From positions 4,980,498 to 5,044,497 of the forward strand of contig NC_064045.1 in the NCBI RefSeq assembly GCF_932526225.1: DNA of 64,000 bases. Reading direction: 5' to 3'. Shown in pieces: positions 12,564 to 24,660 of the stretch; position 1 is the stretch's first letter, and every line of letters begins with the position of its first letter. The notes below the pieces were generated by a model that was not told the DNA's origin, ran no database searches, and was given only the letters and a program-made list of their open reading frames with translations. Position numbers and translations under genes: made by a program. The stretch is from Nematostella vectensis (lineage: Eukaryota > Cnidaria > Anthozoa > Actiniaria > Edwardsiidae).

Positions 12564-15500
12564 ATGGCGGCAGATTTGGCGGATCGCAGCTTTTCTCTTC
12601 TTCCATCGGTTTTTGAATTACTGTTACATAACGCTGATAATATAATAGACGATACAAGCATCGAGAAGCTTCTTACGTGGCTTGGCGAAGTTTCTTCCCA
12701 AAGAAATAGCCTTGAAGCTCTTCTCTCAGGCGAAACTGGTGCGCGTGAGTTCCTTCACAGTGACAAATTGTTCGAGAGCTCTACAAGTTTAGCCTTCGCG
12801 CTGCGGCTTTGTGGATTGTTATGGAGACACGAGGAGTGCTTCGAGGACTTGGAGTCTATGCTAGGGCTGTTTAAGAAGTCTACACTGGATAGCAATGGTT
12901 TGTGGGGGGAAGCCGTGGTAAGACATGCGTGGTTTAGCGGTCTGCAGTCTCTTTGTACGCATAGAGCGGGACGAAAGGCTTTGCAACATTTGTCAGGTGA
13001 GGGATTAGTTTGTTTAATATCAAGAGACAGAGAAAAGCGGTGTTGATAACAATTATTGTGGCAATTATAATAATATATATGTAGATACTGATTATGATAA
13101 TAGTGAAGTTGATGGTAAATTGTGTTTGATTTAAGTAAGTTAACCTAAGTGTTGTTAATTATGGTGATTATGATTGTAATGGCGGGGATGATGATGATGT
13201 CTTCACCATCATCATAGTCAGTATATTATCACTGTTGGCAACGTTTTTGATGTTGATGATGAATTTGTAATGGTGCCATAATGATGATGGTAAAACGAAT
13301 ATGTTGATCCTGGTATGATAGTAAAAGCATTGAATGTGTTAATGGCTTTGTGCACGGAGTTGGTGCCCACTTGCGTATCACCTAGTGAACGTTGCCCTAA
13401 TGCATTGAGCGTTGCCCTGAGCCTTGACCTTAGCGCTGACCTGAGCGTTGCCATGAGCCTTGACCTGAGCATTGGCCGAACGTTGACTGATCCTATTTCC
13501 AAATTTCAACTCAGAAAACTGCCTGGGATATTTGATAAAAGTCAAAATTGTTGTTGTTTTTGGAGGACACTCAAATGGGTACCAACTCTTTGCACATAGC
13601 CTAGTGACATCTATGAAACTGATGATTATGATGTAATATTGTATGTAATTATATTGCTAATTTATGGTGACAGGTGTTGTTGATGATGATTATATTGATG
13701 ATAATAGCATTGATGATGATTACAATTTTGTGATTAGGATTGTACCAATAACATATATGTGAATATCACCATTTCATTTGTGCTTTAACAGAGTGTTTTT
13801 CAAAAGCTGCGGAACATGTCACAGACAGCAGTATGTTTGTTGCTCAAGCTGCAAGAACATTTACAGCCAAACTGCTGATTTCATCCTTTGTAGATGATTC
13901 CATAAGCACCAATAATCTGGCCTCCGTGCTTCCAAATACTGCCTCATTGCTAAAAACTCTAAAAGCAAAACTGTCTGTAGAACCAATGACTTCAAACACA
14001 GGCAACCCTAACTATGGAATTGCAGCTCTTGAGCTTATAAGAATTTTACTGGATACAAATGCCAAAGCTGGACAAGATGTTCTAAGATTTTCTGGGCTTT
14101 TCACTGCAACTATAAAACTGTTATATGTATCTGATGGGACTTATTGTAGTAAATTTGTGGATATTATCTGTGAGATGGTATCATCTACATCGCCATGGGG
14201 TCTGGAATGGGACCGTCTTCTTACAGTGTGCCATGAAGAAGAGGGCGCTGGCAACACGTCGTTGATGTTACTGCAGTTACCACTGGTCTTGATGGAGCGT
14301 CAGTTCACATCTCTTGCCGTTGCTCTTATCTCAGGATTGGCATTCCCAGAAGGAACACTTCCAAGGTATACTCTGTTACAGTTGAAAAATATGCTAAAAA
14401 GGCTCTTCTTTTTTACTTGTTGTATTTTCATTTTGTTTGTTTCTTTATTAAATTTGCTTATTTGAACATTAAAATGCCATTCAGTGATAATCTGATTTCT
14501 CATTTATTGATTATTTTTCTTTCAGCTCTTTTCCATCCACTTGGTATCAGTGTTTGTATGCTGTGCTGGATGCTGTTCTTGCAGCACTTTACCCACCCCC
14601 TCCAAGTGGTACAGACACCATCTGCAATGGCTCTGTGGGTACAACAAGGAGGTGTCATGATATTGTGAAAGAAATCATAAGCCTCTGTGAGAAAGAAAAT
14701 GGTGTAGATAAGGTATGTAGGCAGGTATTATTTTTCAGTCATCATGTCCTTCACTGTCATCGTCATTGTCATCATCACCATCTTCATCAAGATCATGTGG
14801 ATCATCATCATCCCCATAACAGATATCTGGGGGGGGGGGGGACTTTGATAAAAAACAGATGGGGTGATCGTTGGCAAAATCAATTTTACCCCAAGGGCTA
14901 TAGCACTTTGGGTGTGGTCAACAGAAATTCTTACCCCTAAGAGATAGCAATTTGTGTGTGGTTTAAGGCATTTTTAGCCGCTTTCAGAAAAACCGCTTTA
15001 CCCCCCATAGTGAATAGCAGATTACAAATACATTTACAATGACCCTTGCAACATCACCATCATTACCACTGGTACCAATTCCCCTAACATTGTAACAACA
15101 TACAGTACCGCTCTTGAACATGTGGACATATGTTTTCGAAATTGTTCGCGAAATTCACACAGTGTTTGCAAACAGACTGGGACAAACCGTTTGACAAACT
15201 GGAACTCGTACCTTGTAACCGAAGACTTACTGATACTCACTTAAAATACATACAGGAGTTCTGCAAGCGATTCAAATAAATTGTTCGTGTAAACGTCAGC
15301 TGAGAGCTATGGTTATCGTTAAAATCAGAAACAACAAATTCAGTAGTCCGATATGCCTCCAATTCAATAATTTGTATACGATCAAGACAAGACCCTTTCA
15401 ACTTTGAGAAATAAAGACGATAAAATGGCGAAGGAAGGCCAAAGCATGCGAAGTATTTGATCGTGGATTTACGAGGGCAGACACAGGCAAAAAAGTTAGT

Positions 15501-15696
15501 TAGTTTATTCTCAAAAGCTTACCCCGAAAAGGGAAGGAATGTCAATCGCTTGATATTCTTCGAAGATTGATGAATGTGTGACAACTGCTAGTGAATACTT
15601 TTGAACAGCGGGAAGCCATTTATTTAACAAATACTTGTATTACACACTACCTTGATAACTGAAATTTTTATTTAGATTTTGGAAACAGTTGTCTTT

Positions 15697-15749
<53 letters not shown>

Positions 15750-18700
15750 CATAGGTTGTTAAAGGTGAGATAAGACAGCTGTTATGTCCAGGGCGAATGA
15801 GTGAGAAATCAAAACTGAATGTCCTGATCAAAGTTATTGGTGCAGTGGAAGGACTTGCTAGTAAGGTAAAATGGTCATTTGTCATTGATATTAAAAGGTA
15901 CAGTAGGATCTTATTATGTTAGAGTATACATGATAACCAAACTCACTATTTTGCCAAATAAAAACAAAGGCTCACACTGGAAAAACTGAAACTCATAGCT
16001 TGCACTTACGGAATGCTCTTGAACTGGGAGACCCGTCACGAGTATGTTTTAGTATATTTGGTTGTGTAACAAACCTGATGGGCTGTACTGACTGTTAAAC
16101 TGCATGACGTTGTCTCATTTAACTACGGCAAAATGGAATGCTGTACTGTTAAGAGTGTGCAATCTGCCCCAAAAAAGCTTCAGCGACACATGATTACTAC
16201 TATGTTAACAGGATGGGCTTGGGGATGTTCTTCTCTCCACCTACGCTATGTTCATTTTTGCACTCGCCTCTAGCAACTACATGGCTTAAAATACAAGATG
16301 GCACCCTATCACCGAACGGAGCGGGTTTTTCCTGATAATAGCACAAAATACCACCTGCAAGCAGGCTAGTTTTCATGAGGTTTTTGAAAGAGTCCTAATT
16401 ATAGTAATATAAGGTTTTTTTGTCTCTGATGCAGGCCCCTCAAGCATGTCCTGTGAGCACATCAAAGTGGAGCAAGTACTCCCTGGCAGTGCTTGCAAAC
16501 TGTGCCCTTGGTGATGTTCCTAATGAAGAATATGTGTTACCTCCTGGGTTACAAGGTGATTTGAAGCTATTGAAGGCGAGTCTGTCAGCTGCACTCTCCC
16601 TTATCAAAGTCCAAGTGATGGTTCAAGGTAATGCCAATTGGTGATAGACATCTATTCCACATCAAGATTTACAGACATAGAGTCTCTGTCAAGTGTTGTT
16701 TTCACATCTTAGCCAAATACTGTATTATTTTTGCATTTAAGCAAAAAAAATGCGAGAAAGCGTCCATATTTCATCAGCTGTTTTGGGGAAATTATTGTCT
16801 CAAAAAAAATGTCTTTAAAACTGATAAATGTAGTAAGATACGTTTCAGATGTATATCGCAAGATTTTTTTCACTATGTAATCTGTCTTACCATATGGTAT
16901 GAAAAAAGAAACAAATATTTGGCTGACAAAGGCTCTATAAGAAACAGAAATGACTAATATGAAAGGCAATATAATTTTGTGGAGACAAAGAATGTCTTGA
17001 AAGTATAAACCTGATGGCTGTGACAAGGCATCTAAATATACCCCAATTAGGCGATTCTGATACCTTTTAAGGGGAGTTAAAACTCCCCTAATAATCTTCC
17101 CAAGCATTTGATCCAAAAATCACATATTTTACTGTGTGTACTAAAGATTTGGTGTTATGTTGTCTGTTTAGGTAATGACGGTGATGAGATACTTTATGAA
17201 GCGGCCAAGTTATTGGTGAAAATAGTTAAGAATTCTGAATCAGAAGCGATGGTAAGTGCTACTCTTGTAACTATTTTTACACGATAAAAGGGGCCTAGAA
17301 AAGAGGTACTTTGTTCTTATATTTGGTCACTTGTCACCATATTATATGAAACATGATCTCGGACAGAATGCAGGAAAAAAGATCCTGTAAAAATTTGAGA
17401 CTAAAATAAAGGACGCAAATCAAAATTTCATGACACAGGTGCTGTATATCAATTGAATGGTGGTCATGAATTTTTGTTGATATGAATACTGTGTGCCGAT
17501 ATCAAAATCACATTTACATTACGTGACTCAATTTGATACCTTTCTTACGTTTGTTGAGGGGAATCTATAAAGAGCAAAGTACCAATCATTTCCCTCTGAG
17601 TACCCCTTATCTAAGCAACAGATTTTTCATGATTGTGTTTTCTAGTAAAAAAAAAACACAGATAGTAAGGTCATACAAACAGCATGACAATAATAATTGT
17701 TTGTTCTTTCTCAGGTCATCGTTGCGGCATTGAAAGCTCTTGGGGAACTCCTGAATGTCAGCTCCAGTACTACCGAGTCCCTATTGGCTACAACCCCTCA
17801 AACCACAGGGGCACCGGCCTTGAAGCATCCTGAACTATGTGACCGAAACTCATGCCTAACCACAGGAAGCCCAACAAGGAAACGACACGGGCCATGCGAC
17901 CAGGGTAATGAAATAGAAGGTGCAACTACGAGGTCTGAGCCAAAAGCACAAGCTTCTGATAAAAACTCTGACAGTCCTGATATGAAGCGCCCTAAAAAAT
18001 GCACCGAGCAAGGTAACCTGGTCTCCAGTAAACCCACAGTAAGCCCAACCATTGGAGACAATGTTTTGCATGCCCAGGCCCCAAACACGTCCACAGACAG
18101 CCCACCTGGGAGTAGTGGCTCAATTGTTGCTAGTGGAGAAAGTTTTTCTTGTGAGCTAGGCATGGCATTGCACCAAAGCCTGAGAGACCAGATGTGGGAG
18201 ATCAAGGACTCGGTCCTGGAGCTTGTTTTGAGCTTACTACAGACTCAGCAAGGTAAATGAAATCAAAATGACATTTCCCGTATTTATAAAGCGCAAATTA
18301 TCATTATTGCAAGACTTTATCAGATGGCCTTCACTCCGTAGAGATACGCACTGCTGCACACAGCTTACCAACATGAGTGTAATTAGTGTGAAAGCACTGT
18401 AACTGAAAATGTCACTACAGGCGAGCATCTCCAGCGCTTCTTTTACATACGTCTCACAATACAGGTTAATGAGGTATACCCCCTTGATAGTTCAAGGTTC
18501 AACTGTATATTGATGGTTAGACTCCTCCCTCGAGGGTTCAAGCTAACAGGGTTCAATTGTTTATTGATTGTTAGACTCCTCCCTTGAGGGTTCAAGTTAA
18601 CAGGGTTCAATTGTATATTGATTGTTAGACTCCTCCCTTGAGGGTTCGACATAACAGGGTTCAACTTTATATTGATACTTCTACTGTAGGGTTCGAGATA

Positions 18701-21700
18701 ACAGGGTTCCTCTGTATACTGATGGTGAGAATCCTCCCTTGGGTGTTCAAGTTAACAGGTTCCCAATCTGTTGTAACTACTAAGGTATCAGTTAACTGTG
18801 CATGTCCTCATCATTACCATTATATTTGTAGACCCCTTCATACTATTCCTGGAACAGCACAATCTCCCCTGTGCGATCTGGCGAGCTGTTGACGACTGTG
18901 AGAGCTACGTCCGTGCCTCGGCCTGGCTCGTAATCGGACACATTATTTGTTGTGCAAGTCTACACATCTATAATTGCCAGGGTTCGCTCATTACAGAGGT
19001 AAATATCTATCTATGATAAACACCACAAAAGGCTGTAATACATCTCAAAATGTTGTGAGCCTAGAAATAGATATTTTAGCTTGATTTATAGTCTCAACCT
19101 CTTTTTGCTTCAAATCAAAATCGTAAAGAGTGTAAGCAACTAAAGGCATCGTCTCTTTGCACTATGTTTCTAGACATTAAAAACTATGAACACAAGAATT
19201 TCAACGGTATTGAAACGGAGAATGACTTTGAGCGAGCGGGTTAAGCACGAACCATGATCCTTTCATCAACTTTGTTTTTGGGAAAACCCGTATGTTTTGA
19301 TCAATTTCTCGGAGTTCCAAACACTGCTGAAATATAAATCAATTTCGTCCTTTGTTATCTCAAAGAGTGCCAACACTGTCTCTGGATTGAATACGTCCTC
19401 CTTCTTCAATGTGCTCATATCAACCCCCCCTTTCCTGTGTTTGCTTATGACATCCCAAATATCCTGGAAAATAACATGAAATCCAGGTATAACTTCACCA
19501 CACACAGGAGCATTGAGTTTCTGCCTTGAAATGAAAAAGTTTGAGAGAGTACGTCTTTTTATCGTATTGTATAAACAACAAAGCGTGACCAAGTATAGAG
19601 CTGCGAGGGACGCCCTTTTCCACTCAGTAGACGTTGCACCAGCGCATACTGTGAAAGCGGATGTTTTCACAAGGTATGAGGACACAAGGTGATGGAACTC
19701 ATCAGGCTCCTCCGGTCGGAGAAAAGTTTCCATTGCTCTCACGATATCTGCCAATTCTTTTATCTTCATCAAGTCCAAACTCCATTTGTTTTTAAGGTGA
19801 TCGCATTTCACACACTTCATTACTCGAATAAACTGCTTGATCTTTGCGTCCTTGGGAAATCTCATGAAAAATCTGGTTTCCAAGAAAGAAGTGGACAGCT
19901 TCCACAGATTTCTGTTTCCTGATGTGTTTGGCACCAAGTGGTAGCCATGCCTTCGGATTCCCTTCAGTAAGATCTTCCTCATAAAAGAATCTGGTACAAT
20001 GCTCTTGTCACTTAGAAAGTCGAAGTGAGATCGCCACTTCATCGCTTTAATGGCTATTGTCATGTCGACTGAAATCGTGAGATTTGGGTAAGCACGGCCG
20101 CTCCAATTAAAAAACAGAGTGATTGCGGGACCAAACACGAAGTCGATGGTGGTACCCACATTTGAAAAGGTTAAATATCTCGGGAGATTAGATGGGTGGA
20201 TACTCTCCACGACGTCACCTATAATTGAAAAAAATGAGTTCTTTACTGCAATTGGGTCTAGGACGAACTCGTTTGTCCAAGTTTTATGAATCCATATTAA
20301 TGACGCATCTTCGCAGCCTCGGAAGAATTGTTTCGGATTTTTAAGAAATATTTTCTTTTTACCCGGATCCCCTTCTGCGGTTCGCCACAAATTTCTAGTT
20401 CCTCGAAACCCTGAAGGCATCACCTCGAAGTCCTTTCCTTCCTCGAGTGTACTGAGTTCATAAATGAAGTCGAACTCGCCTGGGAGACCGATCTTAAGAT
20501 CAGAATAAAAGCTCCCTACAGGAATCAGGGTGCCGGCAAATCTATGGTCCCTTTCTTGTACAGATTTCGTGATGTCTTTAAGCACACTTTCGATGGCGTA
20601 TTGAATCCTTCTCACTTCGCCGTTGTTGTCAAGCTTACTCTCTCTATCGCGTTCCGTTAGGTAGTTCGATAGCTCGTCCATGCTTCTTAATGATCGTAGA
20701 CACACGAAACCATCTGCGTATGTCGGGCCTACGGAAAACCTCCAGCAGTCTGAAGACACAAGATATTTTTGATAAGGAGATAAAACTTGTAATTAGTAAT
20801 ACGTTAAGCCTTGTGATTTCCAGTACAGTTCACCGCAAGTTAGAATCCTGCGAACTATTGCCACTAATTACCAACTTCTAGGCTGCTCGATGCCCTTAAT
20901 CAAATTGACATTCTTAGCGGACTTACCTCCATCTAATAATGGTAAGTGAATGGAATCGAAGGCTTTCACAGTAGCTAAAGTTCGTCCATAGTCCCAGTAA
21001 TCGTGAGAAGAAGCTTCCTATTCAAAGAAGAGTTCTTCTAGAGAAAATGTAATTGCCATAGGCTACTACGTCCTCTTGGACAATAAAGCTTCAAAAGCGC
21101 AAGTCGCTTCGAAAGTAAGATCTTCCAACGAGTTAAAAAATGATGCTTTGTTGTCAATGTTGATCATTAGAAATCGCGCTTGCCTGTGACCTTTGCTCAT
21201 AGGCCTATATTTATGCATAAATCTTGAAATTTGCGAGCGCTGTCAGCGAAATGTTCATCTCTTGCATATGTGCATTCTATTATGTCTACCGGCGTTGACC
21301 TCATATTGCCCATTTCCGAGAATTAAAAAAAAAATTCACTACCTTTATTGCCGGGAACCAGCCTAGTCCCTGGCTTTCTCGCCAGGTTTCTGATCAGGTT
21401 TGCTGTGGTAGGCAAGGGTTGTGACGAGTTCGCTCGCCCCAGATCCCGAGCTGCCTCACGGTTCATCTCCAAGGACGGGTGAATGTGGTTCTGCTTATTA
21501 CTGCAGTTTTCAACGTTCTGCGATTCATTGGCCATCAATGAAATGACTGACTGAACAATCAAACAGCAACAAAATGTTATTCCGCTAGTTTGAATGATGG
21601 AAGCCAGAAAGTGCTTTAGCAGTTGGAAATTGCTGTCGAGAGCTCGCAGAATATTGAAAATGGCAGTAATTTGCGTTTAGCTTGGATACAATTCAACATG

Positions 21701-23170
21701 TATTGAGACCCCGGTTTGGAAGCTGAACGTACAGCCGGGATTATCTTATGGGATTACCTGTACAAAGTGTTATAGCAGGGGCGTAACCAGGGGGGGGGGC
21801 AGGGGGCCCGGGCCCCCCCTTCAAGCAGCCAAAAATACAGTAAATGCATGAGTCATTATCTGAAATACAGGAGAAAATGTCTTGAAAGGGCCTTTTGGGC
21901 CCCCTCCTGTTAAAAATCGTGGCTGCGCCGCTGTATTGTATCACGGCATAATAACGTTGCCAGCGCAAACAATATATTTCTACAGAACGCTGACAAATTT
22001 ATCGACAAGTTGTACGATTATTCATTAATGGTTATTAATGTATGCATCGCTGGAGTTTATCTATCACATTTGTTCTTGCATATAATTATTTTTCTTATTT
22101 TTTAAGAAATGTGTAATAATAAGTCTCCAATTTGTCTTTGAATTATTTTCAAATTTGCCTAGTCTGGCACGAGCTGGCTACGTTTTGTGCGCCACGATTT
22201 AGCAGCGGTAGAGCTAGAAGCTCAGTTTTCGCAACGTTGCCCGCTCTCCTCAGGTTTCTGAGTAAACACATAGTGTTTCGCAAATTGCTCTTCTCGTGAC
22301 CAAACAAAGCGCATTTAACCGAATATAGGTTGCATAATGGTTAGCCTGAAAAACGCTGTTTCTTCTGGCGTAAGCGATTCATTCTCACAATCTCTGTTTT
22401 CTTCTACCCAGGAGGATATCCTTACCAAGATCGTCTACGTACTACAACACGACAGCGAGGCTATCCCAAGACGCTCTGCGGTCGAGTGCCTCACATTATC
22501 CCTCCAACACAGGGTGTCCGCGCTCGATATCATCTTCTCTGCCGAGTCCTCCTCAGTCACGACTCTGACGTCAAGTGTTTTGTCATGCGCAATGAAGGAC
22601 TTTGATTGGGAAGTCAAGCTCCGTGGACTTTCCCTAGTGGAGGCTATAGTGAGACGTGTTGCCACAGGCATCCCGAGTGGGTTAGAATTGTCTGGAGTTT
22701 TGGAGCGGTTAGGGGCGTTGCGGGCTTTATTTGAAGCTGTTACTGATTGCGACTCCTTGGTTTGCGAGAAGGCACTGAATGTTCTGGAATTGCTGAAGCG
22801 GACGAGTGGAGACTGTGCCGAGCGCGTGAATGGCTTACCGGGCCAAGGAGATGGGATACTTGGAAAAAAATATTCAAATAATTCGCGCGTTGATGCTCCA
22901 AGTCAAGAAAATGCTCAAACAAGGGAAGAGCAAATAACGGAAGATTTTAACGATTCCCCGATCAATTCGGTGGAAGATTTAGCGAAAGCTCTCTCTCGTG
23001 GCTTTCTAGCATGCGACTGGGATCATATTGTTCAGCGGCTGGACATTCAAAGCATGCGCGAGGACTGCACATGCGCTGACAGCATAGTCCGCTCGGAGCC
23101 TGCGTGCATGCTAGAGGACATTTTGTCAGCGGCTACCGACCACGAAGAAAACTTACTTGACTGCTACTAA
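12564..23170 (+). CDS. BRAT1: BRCA1-associated ATM activator 1 homolog, complete
   Basis: BRAT1 is a HEAT/ARM-repeat scaffold linked to ATM signalling and to the Integrator endonuclease INTS11. Nine exons join in phase: 12564-12996, 13792-14365, 14526-14712, 15755-15865, 16435-16627, 17172-17251, 17715-18252, 18832-18998 and 22412-23170. They total 3042 nt, or 1013 aa plus stop. Family matches include DDTSIEKLLTW near the N-terminus, WEIKDSVLELVLSLL, DDCESYVRASAW, HDSEAIPRRSAVECL and DFDWEVKLRGL. The protein ends ENLLDCY, preserving the C-terminal Cys-Tyr tail that inserts into the INTS11 active site in known complexes. Residues from about 560 to 690 (exon 7) are a low-complexity Ser/Thr/Pro-rich linker. 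Intron 8 (18999-22411) contains an antisense gene. The exon 9 acceptor follows a strong pyrimidine tract, and the ATG at 22337 upstream of it is taken to be intronic. Confidence 0.95.
13400..13485 (+). repeat. 12-bp-periodic minisatellite in BRAT1 intron 1
   Basis: Short iterations of GAGCCTTGACCT / GAGCGTTGCC-like units. The surrounding intron also has ATGATG-rich stretches. Not coding. Confidence 0.6.
15698..15745 (+). repeat. Poly-T tract of about 48 nt at BRAT1 exon 4 acceptor
   Basis: An uninterrupted T-run ends nine bases before the exon 4 boundary (GCTGCATAG then GTT) and so forms its whole polypyrimidine tract. Its length may be affected by assembly error. Confidence 0.9.
18485..18765 (+). 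repeat. About 59-bp tandem repeat, five units, BRAT1 intron 7
   Basis: Five diverged units share CTCCCTTGAGGGTTC, then TTAACAGGGTTCAA, then TATATTGAT. The CCCTTGAGGG core is self-complementary. Confidence 0.85.
19266..20681 (-). CDS. cGAS-like receptor / Mab-21 domain nucleotidyltransferase, nested in BRAT1 intron 8
   Basis: A continuous 471-aa frame from the ATG at 20681 matches the Mab-21/cGAS nucleotidyltransferase fold. The catalytic motif is present: PVGSFYSDLK (Gly-Ser at about 56-57) is followed by GEFDF (Glu69, Asp71). A third acidic residue lies in ISVDMTIAIK (Asp196), the same spacing and context as in cGAS. Mab-21 proteins without enzymatic activity often lose these residues, so this one is probably a catalytically competent cGLR, expected to make a cyclic dinucleotide or related messenger after sensing nucleic acid in the cytosol. 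The activity and ligand are inferred. The helical C-terminal lobe is present through ETVLALFEITKDEIDLYF. A canonical H-C-C-C zinc thumb is not obvious; only a CVKC pair is visible at about 290. The frame stays open upstream to an acceptor at 20750, so an extra 5' exon is possible. The gene lies wholly within a BRAT1 intron, antisense to it. Confidence 0.88.
   Translation of the reverse strand: MDELSNYLTERDRESKLDNNGEVRRIQYAIESVLKDITKSVQERDHRFAGTLIPVGSFYSDLKIGLPGEFDFIYELSTLEEGKDFEVMPSGFRGTRNLWRTAEGDPGKKKIFLKNPKQFFRGCEDASLIWIHKTWTNEFVLDPIAVKNSFFSIIGDVVESIHPSNLPRYLTFSNVGTTIDFVFGPAITLFFNWSGRAYPNLTISVDMTIAIKAMKWRSHFDFLSDKSIVPDSFMRKILLKGIRRHGYHLVPNTSGNRNLWKLSTSFLETRFFMRFPKDAKIKQFIRVMKCVKCDHLKNKWSLDLMKIKELADIVRAMETFLRPEEPDEFHHLVSSYLVKTSAFTVCAGATSTEWKRASLAALYLVTLCCLYNTIKRRTLSNFFISRQKLNAPVCGEVIPGFHVIFQDIWDVISKHRKGGVDMSTLKKEDVFNPETVLALFEITKDEIDLYFSSVWNSEKLIKTYGFSQKQS
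20927..21017 (-). CDS. Candidate upstream coding exon of the cGLR gene
   Basis: A consensus donor (GTAAGT, 20921-20926) ends a 91-nt block whose open frame (…DSIHLPLLDG) joins in phase to the main exon at acceptor 20749, giving …LLDGDCWRFSVGPTY and then the main frame. No start codon is in the block, so a further 5' exon would be needed. A possible first exon with MANESQNVENC… lies at 21330-21535, but its donor is in the wrong phase. The alternative is that translation simply starts at 20681 and this block is 5' UTR. Confidence 0.35.
21777..21935. mobile_element. G/C-rich palindromic MITE (CAGGGGCG ends)
   Basis: The left end GCAGGGGCGTAACCAGG and the right end GTGGCTGCGCCGCTG are roughly inverted, with a G-run and GGGCCCGGGCCC palindrome at the left. 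Resembles the hAT-type CAGGGGCGGATC family but with different inner sequence. Confidence 0.5.
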
Positions 23171-24367
23171 TGGCGACTGAACAGAAGGCTCATTAACACG
23201 TTTAATCAGGTTGTTATACTGTCAACTCCTTATGGATGGGCATGATTGCAGTTATGGCTAAACGGACACAAATTTTTTCATCCTCCTATCATATAACTGT
23301 ATTAGTTTTAGAGATGTAAGCGTTTGAAAACTATAATATGAGGTACCGTGAGTGCTTGTTTTATACGCCCTGGGCCCTTCTATCAAAATTCCAACTTCAG
23401 CCCTATGATATCAAAATATGAATTTCAAGTATTGCATTTAGAAAATAATAATTCAGCAATAATTCAGCACGCGCCTTTCATTGTTCAATATTTTAAAAAG
23501 AGAGTAACTAGTCGTGGATGTCAAAAGCCTTGCATTTGGTCACCCTCGCGTTTTAAAGGGCCACTATCAAGGTGAAGAGTGATTTTAGCGTCATTTTGGC
23601 GATCTAAAAAAACAGTCAAAATAATGCGGAATAATTAAAATAACTATCCAGGTTTATAAATGACCTTAGATCTTTCAGATAAATACAGTATTCTGGTCTT
23701 AACTCCTCACATCTAACAGATGGAAATGGATTGAAAATAGTACTTTTAGGTTTCGGAACAGGCTGTACCTATACTCAAACCTTGAAATTGCATAAATAAA
23801 CAACTAGATTTCTTTTACGGATAATTTGTTCATTTCTTTTTATTAAGATTGGAAGAAGTAATCTGGAAGATTTTGCGTTTTTCTGTTACAGACTTTTTAA
23901 TATTTTATTAAACTTTCTTAGAACAAGCGTTTGAGTGCCCCTTTAAGGGTACGGGGGCACTTATTTGAAGTGGGGGGAGGGCAGGAACTTAACTTTTGAT
24001 TTAAACGTATATTTATTTCAACGTGCCATGAGATTTTACATCATTGGAAGGCTACTGTTTGACGTCATGAAGATTAACGGCGACCTGAAGTAAAAAATAG
24101 AAGTTTTAATCAGGTTTTCTATTATTGATTGCTGTTGTTTTAATCTTGTCGTACTTGTTACTGCTTCGGTTTTGTTGCTGCATTTTTTTTATACTTGGTG
24201 TGGGCCCGTGGTTGTGTGAAAAAGGCCTAGTCCCCTTGAGCAAACGTCCTCTTCTCGCTTGCGCGGCAAAGGACCAATACGTTTGCTTTAGGAGACCAAT
24301 ACAGGTAGCGGTATTTCGATAGTTTGATTCTGCTTGCTTTGCCGGGTTTGACTTGGAAACGCGATAC

Positions 24368-24616
24368 TTAAAGCCGCATTGTCACCAGTGTACTTCCGGA
24401 GGTCCGACGGAATCCTCAACCGTTAAAAAACAAAGGAATCTATTAGAATCCGAGATATTTTTTAATATAAAAAAACAGGCCATCCGCTCTAAATTATCAA
24501 TCACATCTTCAAAGAAACTTCCAAAAGACACGCTGCTTTCAATATTTTGAATTTTTTTTTGCGTTTCCCGTTAAAAATAATCGAACGAAAATAAACTAGT
24601 GACAATGCGGCCTTAA
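24368..24616. mobile_element. TTAA-ended MITE, copy 2
   Basis: It begins TTAAAGCCGCATTGTCACCA and ends with the inverted complement GTGACAATGCGGCCTTAA. The interior aligns with 940-1191, including GTCCGACGG, CTCAACCGTTAAAA and AACAGGCCATCC blocks. Confidence 0.75.
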
Positions 24617-24660
24617 AATAACGTATTTGAGGATACCCTACCCCATCATTTAAAGTTGCC

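Noticed and set aside
20682-20759. Start of the cGLR at the upstream end of its open frame
   Set aside because: The codon there is GTG, not ATG. The first ATG is at 20681; upstream residues need an extra exon.
22337-22411. ATG-initiated start of a separate gene before BRAT1 exon 9
   Set aside because: The downstream part is clearly BRAT1, and an excellent acceptor at 22411 joins in phase to exon 8, making 3042 nt overall.
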